DNA of 25,347 bases from NCBI GenBank assembly GCA_964428485.1, contig CAYRYP010000013.1:1-25347 (forward strand), read 5' to 3'. Shown in pieces: positions 8,306 through 13,727 of the stretch. The notes beneath the pieces were generated by a model that was given only the letters and a program-made list of their open reading frames with translations, ran no database searches and was not told the DNA's origin. Position 1 is the first letter of the stretch, and each line of letters opens with the position of its first letter. The stretch is from CAZPAN01 sp964428485 (GTDB lineage Bacteria > Actinomycetota > Coriobacteriia > Coriobacteriales > CADBOM01). The position numbers and the translations under genes were made by a program.

Positions 8306-8602
8306 ATGAACGAGTCCATGGTGACGGCGCGCATGGACGCCGAGAAGAAGGCTCACGGGGGGCGAATCCTCAAGAGAAGCGGCCTCACAGCCTCTCAATG
8401 CATCAACATGCTTTACGACAGGATCATCCAAGACGGCAACGCGGATTTTCTCATGGACTCCAAGCCGTTCGACTCTGGAGCGAGTTGTGAGCGCGCTGCG
8501 GATTTCGTAGACGCACTTTCTGCTCCCAGGCAAACCAGGTTCGATACGATGAGCAAGGCGGAGATTCGAATGTCTCGCCTGTCCGACCGTGGGCTGGTAT
8601 GA
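8306..8602 (+). CDS. RelB/DinJ-type ribbon-helix-helix antitoxin
   Basis: A 98-residue protein beginning MNESMVTARMDAEKK. The N-terminal strand plus two helices (VTARMDAEKKAHGGRILKRSGL followed by TASQCINMLYDRI) matches the RelB/DinJ antitoxin family, which dimerises through a ribbon-helix-helix fold, binds its operator and neutralises the partner toxin with its C-terminal part. ATG 8306 is chosen over in-frame upstream codons because AAGGGA lies 7 nt before it and the upstream part would overlap the promoter. The stop codon lies 1 nt before the toxin start, so translation is probably coupled. The C-terminal half, about 50 residues, matches no motif I recognise and is presumably the toxin-binding tail. 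Confidence 0.75.
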   Translation: MNESMVTARMDAEKKAHGGRILKRSGLTASQCINMLYDRIIQDGNADFLMDSKPFDSGASCERAADFVDALSAPRQTRFDTMSKAEIRMSRLSDRGLV

Positions 8603-8603
8603 G

Positions 8604-9068
8604 ATGGCGCGGGCAAGGCTTCTGGTGGACACCAACGTTTTCGTGGATTTCCTGAACGCAAGAGAACCCTTCTACAGCGAATCCCGACTGCTGATGATAC
8701 TCGGGCGCATGGGCGAGTTGGAGTTGTGGATGACCTCGTCGCAGGTGACCGATCTCGTCTACATTCTCTCCGACGGTGGGAAAGATGCGCTCGTTGCCGA
8801 TGTCGTGAAGCGCCTGCGGGGGCTTCGGACCTTCGTGGAGGTGTTTGCGGTAGGCGGAGGGGAGGTTGACCGAATGCTTGCATCCTCGTGGGGCGATCCA
8901 GAGGATGCCCTGATGTTCGAGTCGGCCTTGTCCATCCGGGCAGATGCCGTGATCACCAGAAACGCCGATGATTTCGAGAATGATCTGGTTCCGACGATGA
9001 ATTGCAGCGAGTTTTTCGACCACCTTCGCGATACTTATGGTATGGACTACCGCGAGGTTGAGATCTGA
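8604..9068 (+). CDS. PIN-domain toxin (VapC-like ribonuclease)
   Basis: A 154-residue protein with the PIN-domain hallmark LLVDTNVFVDFL near the N-terminus (first acidic residue Asp) and the later block DPEDALMFESALSIRADAVITRNADDF, supplying the further acidic residues of the metal-dependent nuclease site. PIN toxins cut specific RNAs such as tRNA or rRNA when the antitoxin is lost. ATG 8604 gives MARARLLVDTNVF and lies 1 nt after the antitoxin stop codon. A GTG at 8589 would overlap the antitoxin and is less likely. No ribosome-binding site of its own is evident, which fits translational coupling. The pairing of a RelB-type antitoxin with a PIN toxin differs from the textbook VapB-VapC and RelB-RelE pairs. 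Confidence 0.8.
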   Translation: MARARLLVDTNVFVDFLNAREPFYSESRLLMILGRMGELELWMTSSQVTDLVYILSDGGKDALVADVVKRLRGLRTFVEVFAVGGGEVDRMLASSWGDPEDALMFESALSIRADAVITRNADDFENDLVPTMNCSEFFDHLRDTYGMDYREVEI

Positions 9069-9154
9069 CCTGTCACAGGTACTTTGGCGGGGATAGGGGC
9101 GAAACAGCCCAAGGGATTTCATTGTCCATGCTCTAGGATGGCAAAGTCAAGACT

Positions 9155-9182
9155 TTTACTGTGCCCATGGGTGCCTGATAAT
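9155..9182 (+). promoter_or_regulatory. Promoter of the structured RNA upstream of rarA
   Basis: TTTACT (9155-9160) and GATAAT (9177-9182) are separated by 16 nt, matching -35 (4/6) and -10 (5/6) consensus. A transcript would start near 9189. The perfect inverted repeat CTGATA-ATAC-TATCAG (9175-9190) overlaps the -10 and start site and could be an operator. Confidence 0.55.
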
Positions 9183-9188
9183 ACTATC

Positions 9189-9385
9189 AGCCTCATTCTC
9201 GTGACCGGCTCATTGATGGACCGACATGTATGAGAAGGGAACCCGGAGTATCGTACGGGGACAGGTATCCTCCCTAGTTTGGGGAAGCTGGAACCTGCGG
9301 TCAGGGTACCCACCTGGTGAAGGTGGGTTCATCCTTCCGGGCGGGAATGGGGTATCGACCCGGGCGATTCTTCGTCCGGGTTTTT
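9189..9385 (+). ncRNA. ssrS: Candidate 6S RNA (ssrS) upstream of rarA
   Basis: About 197 nt lie between the promoter (-10 at 9177-9182) and an intrinsic terminator. The two ends pair: 9191-9202 with 9341-9352 forms 12 consecutive pairs (four G.U), the closing stem. Next is an asymmetric bubble whose 5' strand is about 9203-9233; then 9234-9244 pairs with 9325-9337 over 11 bp with a 2-nt bulge. An internal loop leads to an imperfect terminal arm, 9253-9309, including GTAC/GTAC, CAGGT/ACCTG, TCC/GGA and a TCCCT/GGGGA tip. A single irregular rod with one large central bubble is the 6S RNA architecture, which mimics an open promoter and binds RNA polymerase. 6S genes in Firmicutes commonly lie near aspS and rarA, as here. 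An alternative local hairpin (9308-9315 with 9321-9328) competes with part of the rod. Found by hand folding only. Confidence 0.55.
9358..9385 (+). terminator. Intrinsic terminator of the structured RNA
   Basis: Arms ACCCGGGCGA (9358-9367) and TCGTCCGGGT (9372-9381) pair over 10 bp with one G.U, around the loop TTCT, and run directly into T5 (9381-9385). It lies 55 nt upstream of rarA, so the upstream transcript is distinct from the rarA mRNA unless it is read through. Confidence 0.85.
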
Positions 9386-9402
9386 ATGTTGGCGCTAACA
9401 TA
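9385..9402. promoter_or_regulatory. LacI-family-like near-palindrome before rarA
   Basis: TATGTT-GGCGCT-AACATA is an 18-bp near-perfect palindrome (8 of 9 half-site positions match). Its core TGTTGGCGCTAACA differs by one base from the symmetric TGTTAGCGCTAACA often bound by LacI-family repressors. It sits between the small-RNA terminator and the rarA ribosome-binding site (AGGAGAG, 9429-9435). No clear rarA promoter could be assigned. Confidence 0.4.
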
Positions 9403-9439
9403 GTGCGATCGAGATGTGAAATCTGATTAGGAGAGCCAT

Positions 9440-10822
9440 ATGGCAACAGAGTCGCTTTTCTCCTCCTCGCAGGTACAGGCAGGCCCGTCAATCGAAGGGC
9501 CGCTCCCGGTGAGGATGCGCCCCCGCACCCTAGACGAGGTGATTGGCCAGGACGAGGTGATCGGCGAGGGCACGTGGCTCAGGCAGGCCATTGAGGACGA
9601 TTCTCTAGTTCCCATCGTTCTCTACGGCCCAGCCGGCACAGGAAAGACCACCATCGCCAGGATCATAGCCAACGAGACGAGAGCTACCTTCACCGAGGTC
9701 TCTGCAGTTAGCGGTGGTGTCGCGGATCTGAGGAGGGTGATCGAGCAGGCTCGCAAGGGACTCGAGCTCTACGGCCGAAAGACGATTCTCTTCGTGGACG
9801 AGATCCACCGTTTCTCGAGATCTCAGCAGGACGCACTCCTCCATGCGGTGGAGGACAGGACGGTTATTCTCATCGGGGCCACAACCGAGAACCCCTACTT
9901 CGAGGTGAACTCCGCGCTGCTCTCCAGATCGCGCGTGGTGGAGTTAAGGCCGCTTACGCAAGACGAACTCGAGAGCGTGGTATCGCGTGCCCTCACAGAC
10001 AGCCGCGGGCTGGGCGGACGTTTCGCCATGACAACACCTGCGCTCGAGATGACGGCCAGAAACGCCGGTGGAGACGCCCGCGCGGCCCTAACCACACTCG
10101 ATCTCGCTACCGAGATCGCCACCACGGCCGGCGATCTCACGGAAGAGGAACTCGAGGAGATCGAGCTCGATCCCGCCATGGACGGCGTTCCGGACCTCCC
10201 GATCATCACTACGTCGGTGGTATCCGAAGCCTCGCCGCGCACCGCGTTGCGCTACGACAAGAACGGCGACGAGCACTACGACGTGATCTCGGCGTTCATA
10301 AAGTCGATGCGTGGGGGAGACCCGGACGCCGCCGTCTACTGGCTTGCAAGGATGGTCGACGCTGGGGAGGACCCGAAGTTCATCGCCCGAAGGATCTTCA
10401 TCCTGGCGAGCGAGGATGTGGGCAACGCCGATCCCAACGCCATATGTGTCGCCGCGGCCGCGTTTAAGGCGGCGGAGTCGATAGGGTACCCTGAATGCCA
10501 GATCAACCTTGCCCAGGCCGCTATTTACATGGCGCTCGCTCCCAAGTCCAACTCTGCGGTCAACGCAATCTACGCGGCACTCGAGGAAGTCAGGAAGGGG
10601 CCGGCCAGGGGAGTGCCCAACCACCTGCGCGACAGGCATCGCCCGGGTTCTGACAAATACGGCACATACGACTACCCCCATGACGACCCTGCGGGATGGG
10701 TCGAGCAGCAGTATCTCCCAGACGGCTTGAACAAGGGCGCCTTCTACCACCCGGGGGAGAGAGGATGGGAGTCCTACCGAACGCAGGCCGTGTCCCGCGA
10801 TCGCGACGGCAGTTTGCTGTAG
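9440..10822 (+). CDS. rarA: Replication-associated recombination protein A (RarA/MgsA AAA+ ATPase)
   Basis: A 460-residue clamp-loader-like AAA+ ATPase acting at stalled replication forks. It shows the N-terminal family block MRPRTLDEVIGQDEVIG, Walker A GPAGTGKTT (residues 63-71), Walker B ILFVDEIHRF (116-125), the sensor-like GATTENPYFEVNSALLSR, and the C-terminal RarA tetramerisation region with KNGDEHYDVISAFIKSMRG and GDPDAAVYWLARM. ATG 9440 has AGGAGAG at 9429-9435. RarA interacts with SSB and DNA ends in well-studied homologues. It follows the structured RNA and precedes the MoaE-like gene by 85 nt. Full length, no anomalies. Confidence 0.96.
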   Translation: MATESLFSSSQVQAGPSIEGPLPVRMRPRTLDEVIGQDEVIGEGTWLRQAIEDDSLVPIVLYGPAGTGKTTIARIIANETRATFTEVSAVSGGVADLRRVIEQARKGLELYGRKTILFVDEIHRFSRSQQDALLHAVEDRTVILIGATTENPYFEVNSALLSRSRVVELRPLTQDELESVVSRALTDSRGLGGRFAMTTPALEMTARNAGGDARAALTTLDLATEIATTAGDLTEEELEEIELDPAMDGVPDLPIITTSVVSEASPRTALRYDKNGDEHYDVISAFIKSMRGGDPDAAVYWLARMVDAGEDPKFIARRIFILASEDVGNADPNAICVAAAAFKAAESIGYPECQINLAQAAIYMALAPKSNSAVNAIYAALEEVRKGPARGVPNHLRDRHRPGSDKYGTYDYPHDDPAGWVEQQYLPDGLNKGAFYHPGERGWESYRTQAVSRDRDGSLL

Positions 10823-10852
10823 GATCGTAGGATCATTTCTATGCACGGCCCA

Positions 10853-10882
10853 GGGCGTCTTCCCGTGTAACGCCCGGGGAAG
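10853..10882 (+). other. Two mutually exclusive stems in the leader of the MoaE-like gene
   Basis: GGGCGT (10853-10858) can pair with ACGCCC (10870-10875), while CTTCCC (10859-10864) can pair with GGGAAG (10877-10882). The pairings interleave. The connecting loops (0 and 1 nt) look too short for a stable pseudoknot, so they are more likely alternatives. No T-run follows, so neither is a standard rarA terminator. Confidence 0.35.
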
Positions 10883-10907
10883 GCGATATAGCGAGAAAGG
10901 CGAGACA

Positions 10908-11303
10908 ATGAAGAAACAATCACCCTCCATGGATCAGTGGCTCGCAGAGGCCAAGGCGGACCCTTCGGCTCCCAGAGTCGGGATGTACCTGACCCACAAC
11001 GGGATCGTCCGCGAGATCCCCAAGGCCGTTGCCCGCGGTAACGCCGAGGACGGCGCACTCGTCACGGGGATGTCGTTCTCCTACGATGCCGCCGGCGTCG
11101 ACGCCGCCATCGCCAAGACCCTCGAGATGCCTGGGATTGAGTATGTCCGCGCCTGGCTCAACGAGGGGGAGCTCGAGGTCGGGGACGACATCATGTACGT
11201 GCTCGTCGGCGGCGATATTCGCCCGCACGTGATTGATGCGCTGCAGTCGCTCGTGGGCGACATCAAGAACAACTATGTCACCGAGGTCGAGAAGGCGGAA
11301 TGA
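10908..11303 (+). CDS. Orphan MoaE-like protein (molybdopterin synthase large-subunit fold, degenerate)
   Basis: 131 residues. The segment from about residue 25 to the end follows the MoaE pattern: THNGIVREIPK resembles the N-terminal strand of MoaE, GELEVGDDIMYVLVGGDIRP matches the family block G-x-L-x-VGE-x-x-V-x-V-x-V...HR, and IDALQSLVGDIKNN corresponds to the helix with the first catalytic Lys. True MoaE converts precursor Z to molybdopterin together with MoaD. Here the His-Arg pair is reduced to Ile-Arg (Arg105), one catalytic-type Lys is retained (Lys120), but the usual WKKE tail with the second Lys is replaced by VTEVEK. No moaA, moaC, moaD or moeA gene lies nearby. A function outside cofactor synthesis is possible. 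RBS AGAAAGG at 10894-10900. Family relation moderately sure, activity uncertain. Confidence 0.6.
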   Translation: MKKQSPSMDQWLAEAKADPSAPRVGMYLTHNGIVREIPKAVARGNAEDGALVTGMSFSYDAAGVDAAIAKTLEMPGIEYVRAWLNEGELEVGDDIMYVLVGGDIRPHVIDALQSLVGDIKNNYVTEVEKAE

Positions 11304-11370
11304 GCCAGGAGCACCCGTCTGTTCGGGCGACTCCATCGTGCTCGATTCCAAGCATGATCGCCCGGTGAGA

Positions 11371-11379
11371 TGGCATAAT
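11371..11379 (+). promoter_or_regulatory. Extended -10 promoter for the DUF948 gene
   Basis: TGG-CATAAT is a TGn-extended -10 (5/6), 84 nt upstream of the chosen start codon. No -35 is evident at the expected distance. A long leader hairpin (11407-11433) lies between this element and the gene. Confidence 0.5.
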
Positions 11380-11406
11380 GTGAGAGGTGAATGTTGAGAA
11401 TCGTCG

Positions 11407-11433
11407 CGCCTTCCTGGACCATCTAGGAAGGCG
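11407..11433 (+). other. Strong leader hairpin upstream of the DUF948 gene
   Basis: CGCCTTCCT (11407-11415) pairs perfectly with AGGAAGGCG (11425-11433). Three more inner pairs (GGA with TCT, one G.U) leave a CCA loop, giving a 12-bp stem. No T-run follows. Its right arm ends 15 nt before the ribosome-binding site at 11449-11454. Role unknown. Confidence 0.55.
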
Positions 11434-11462
11434 TCGGTTCTGAGACTTAGGAAGTGACCGTC

Positions 11463-12122
11463 ATGTGGGATATCGTCGTTCTCGTGTTGATGTGGGTTGC
11501 TGTTGCGGCGGCGGCTTTTCTGGTGTGGGTGTTCATCGAGCTCGCCCTCACGATTAGGAAGACGCGCAGCACTGTCGCCGACCTCAAGGAGAGGATCGAA
11601 CCCACGCTTGCCCACGTCGAGCAGATCACCAGCTCGCTCGAGCCGGCGATAGCCAGGATCGACCCTCTGATCGAGAGGGTCCAGCTCACGGTGGACACGG
11701 TTAACCTGGAACTCATGCAGATCGACAAGATCCTGAGTGACGCATCCGACATGACCGGCACCGCCAACAGCGCGGTCAAGAAGATCTCCAACGCAACTAG
11801 TGTCCCCTCCAAGATCTTCAATGGGGCTGCCGCTAAGCTCCGCTCCTCCTTTGGTAAGAAGGTCAGCGGCAAGCATGTTGCCGACACCCTCTCCGAGGCC
11901 AGGGTCAACTCGCTCGGAACCCCCGAGGCCGACTCGAACGAGGTGCAGGCCAGTACAGAGTCCGTCGAGGCGGTGCGCGATTGGGTGCAGAGCGTCTCAG
12001 GGAAGCCCGAGGAAGATGTGGATACGGCTGATACCTCCTCGTCAAACGAAGAGGCGGATGCTTTCCGACTCGATGAGTTGGACTACTTCACCTTTCCGGA
12101 CATCTCCGACGAGATCCGCTGA
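11463..12122 (+). CDS. DUF948 membrane-anchored coiled-coil protein
   Basis: 219 residues from ATG 11463, preceded 8 nt upstream by AGGAAG (11449-11454); GTG 11454 overlaps that site and is rejected. One N-terminal membrane segment (about residues 2-25, MWDIVVLVLMWVAVAAAAF onward) is followed by a long heptad-rich region (about 30-110, with ERIEPTLAHVEQITSSLEPAI) typical of DUF948 proteins, and then an acidic, low-complexity, probably disordered C-terminus. DUF948 proteins are small membrane proteins of unknown function in Gram-positive bacteria. The next gene, an AI-2E-family permease, follows after 63 nt, suggesting an operon. No catalytic motif is visible. Confidence 0.75.
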   Translation: MWDIVVLVLMWVAVAAAAFLVWVFIELALTIRKTRSTVADLKERIEPTLAHVEQITSSLEPAIARIDPLIERVQLTVDTVNLELMQIDKILSDASDMTGTANSAVKKISNATSVPSKIFNGAAAKLRSSFGKKVSGKHVADTLSEARVNSLGTPEADSNEVQASTESVEAVRDWVQSVSGKPEEDVDTADTSSSNEEADAFRLDELDYFTFPDISDEIR

Positions 12123-12185
12123 GAGCCGGAGCGGACGCATGGGAACCGGCAAGCGAATAGGAACCGGGCGGGGGTCGGTCATCCC

Positions 12186-13553
12186 ATGAAGATTAAGCGC
12201 AACAAGACACTGGGTCACGACGAAAACCCGATGGACGCCTCGAGCAAATCGCTGGACCACAACTTCAAGATGGTCTGGATGCTCATCGGTTTCTGCATCC
12301 TCATAATCGCCATAGGATTCGTGCTCAGCTCCGTACTCACGGCGATCTGGGCGATCATTATCGCCGCTCTCATAGTCTTCATCCTCAAGACTCCGGTGAA
12401 ATGGCTGCAGGGCAAGGGAGTTCCACGGGCCCTGTCTACAGCGGTCTTCATATTGCTCCTGCTCGCGGCCATAGTCGCCGCGATAGTCAGCCTCTTTCCC
12501 CCGATCATTGATCAGGGGGCCCAGCTACTCCAGGCGATACCCGGCTACGTCACGCAGATACAACAATGGTGGAGGGGTGTGCTCGAGGACAATCCGGCGC
12601 TTGCCTCAAACCCCATCATCTCCAGCTGGGACAGTCAGGCTAGCGACGCGATCAACTCCATCACTCAGACGTTGGAGCACAACCTCGTCTCCGGGGTGTT
12701 CTCCGCTAGCATGTCGATCGCCAACGTGCTGTTCGTCGGCTTCACCTCGTTTCTGGTGGCCTTCTGGATTCTTGTCGACTACGACAAGATGACCAAGGAG
12801 GCTCACGCCGTGGCCGGGCGTACGAGCGAGTGGTACATGATCCTGTTCTCCACAATCTTCTCGCGCGTGATAGGCGGCTACATAAAGGGCACGCTGATAG
12901 GCGCGCTCATCACCGCCGTGGTCTCCGGGATCGGGTACTGGGCGTTTGGCCTGCCGTTCTCCGGGGTGCTTGGGATGCTCTCAGGCATTCTTTCGATCAT
13001 TCCCTATCTGGGGCCGGTTATCTCCACCGTCGTGATAGCCATTCTCGCGGTGTTCTCCGGTCCGATCGCTCTCGTCGGCTCCGTGGCCGTATCGATCCTG
13101 GTGCCGTGGACGGTGAGCACGTTCATCTCGCCGAAGATCATGTCGTCCACCGTAAACCTCCACCCCGGGATCTCGATGCTCGCCATCATCGGCGGCAGCG
13201 CCATCGGCGGCATTACCGGCATGGTGATCGCGATCCCGATCGTCGCGATCGCCAAGTGCATCTTCGTGTACTTCTTCGAGGCCATAACCGGACGCCAACT
13301 TGTCTCCAAAGACGGTGCTCTCTTCGACGGGGCGCCCAAGGAGACCATCGATCCGGTGGCCGACGCCACGGACAACTTCCTCGACGAGGAGACGCTGTTT
13401 CGTATGGTTGAGCGAAACGAGAGTGAAGTCAACAAGATCGAGGATATGCCTAGGCAAAACCTCTTTACCCTGTTCCACGATCTCGCGCGCCCAGTCTCCG
13501 AGAGGGTCTCGGAGCAGGCCGGGGACGCTGATGACGCGGATGCCAGGCAGTAA
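12186..13553 (+). CDS. AI-2E family transporter (YrrI/PerM-like polytopic membrane protein)
   Basis: 455 residues with about seven to eight hydrophobic segments: two near residues 30-70, one near 80-105, one near 175-198, and a C-terminal cluster between about 240 and 365. The family motif SIIPYLGPVISTV and the glycine-rich IGGSAIGGITGMVIAIP are present. The family includes exporters proposed for AI-2 and Na+/H+ antiporter-like members, so the substrate is not predictable. A basic N-terminus (KIKRNK) and an acidic cytoplasmic C-tail of about 80 residues flank the core. The ribosome-binding site is weak (GGGGG near 12170). Placement directly before alaS matches the yrrI-alaS order of Bacillus. 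Confidence 0.88.
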   Translation: MKIKRNKTLGHDENPMDASSKSLDHNFKMVWMLIGFCILIIAIGFVLSSVLTAIWAIIIAALIVFILKTPVKWLQGKGVPRALSTAVFILLLLAAIVAAIVSLFPPIIDQGAQLLQAIPGYVTQIQQWWRGVLEDNPALASNPIISSWDSQASDAINSITQTLEHNLVSGVFSASMSIANVLFVGFTSFLVAFWILVDYDKMTKEAHAVAGRTSEWYMILFSTIFSRVIGGYIKGTLIGALITAVVSGIGYWAFGLPFSGVLGMLSGILSIIPYLGPVISTVVIAILAVFSGPIALVGSVAVSILVPWTVSTFISPKIMSSTVNLHPGISMLAIIGGSAIGGITGMVIAIPIVAIAKCIFVYFFEAITGRQLVSKDGALFDGAPKETIDPVADATDNFLDEETLFRMVERNESEVNKIEDMPRQNLFTLFHDLARPVSERVSEQAGDADDADARQ

Positions 13554-13697
13554 CACCCGAATGTCAGCCAACAGACCGCATCGTGCAGCCCTCAACGCCC
13601 CTTTTGCCGTAAAATCAACTAGTTGCGCGGGTGGATTCCGTGCGCTTTCACCAGAGGCAGTTCCAGCACTGCTGCAGCCCGACACCGCCGCGGCACG

Positions 13698-13706
13698 TGG
13701 GATAAT
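13698..13706 (+). promoter_or_regulatory. Extended -10 promoter for alaS
   Basis: TGG-GATAAT is a TGn-extended -10 (5/6) followed by CG, like the element before aspS. It predicts a short leader of about 15 nt. The 174-nt region between the permease gene and alaS also contains the perfect palindrome CAACTAGTTG (13616-13625), of unknown role. Confidence 0.5.
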
Positions 13707-13727
13707 CGAAGAGAGTGGTGTTTGTCC

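Larger units (their letters stand above)
9069..9439. other. 371-nt stretch without protein genes, upstream of rarA
   Basis: No credible protein gene lies here. It contains, in order: a small palindrome ACCTG-TCA-CAGGT (9068-9080) just after the PIN toxin stop, too short to call a terminator; a promoter with an inverted repeat (9155-9190); a structured RNA ending in an intrinsic terminator (9189-9385); and a LacI-like near-palindrome (9385-9402) before the rarA ribosome-binding site. These are listed separately. Confidence 0.8.

Noticed and set aside
9068..9080. ACCTG-TCA-CAGGT as terminator of the toxin gene
   Set aside because: Short stem and only three Ts downstream; left as an unclassified palindrome.
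9240..9386. SRP RNA, tmRNA or T-box leader as alternatives for the RNA before rarA
   Set aside because: The SRP signature around GGAAGGAAGCAGC, a tRNA-like end with a T-loop, and a T-box AGGGTGGNACCGCG sequence are all absent.
9226..9426. 66-codon frame within the region before rarA
   Set aside because: It overlaps the structured RNA and its terminator, has no ribosome-binding site and no recognisable protein features.
13626..13645. GGGTGGATTCCG before alaS as a T-box core
   Set aside because: The resemblance is partial: TGGA would not pair with a tRNA(Ala) acceptor end, and no stem I or antiterminator is seen.
13623..13727. N-terminal extension of AlaRS by 35 residues
   Set aside because: The extension covers the -10 element and does not resemble AlaRS, which begins at VKSSEIREKYL.
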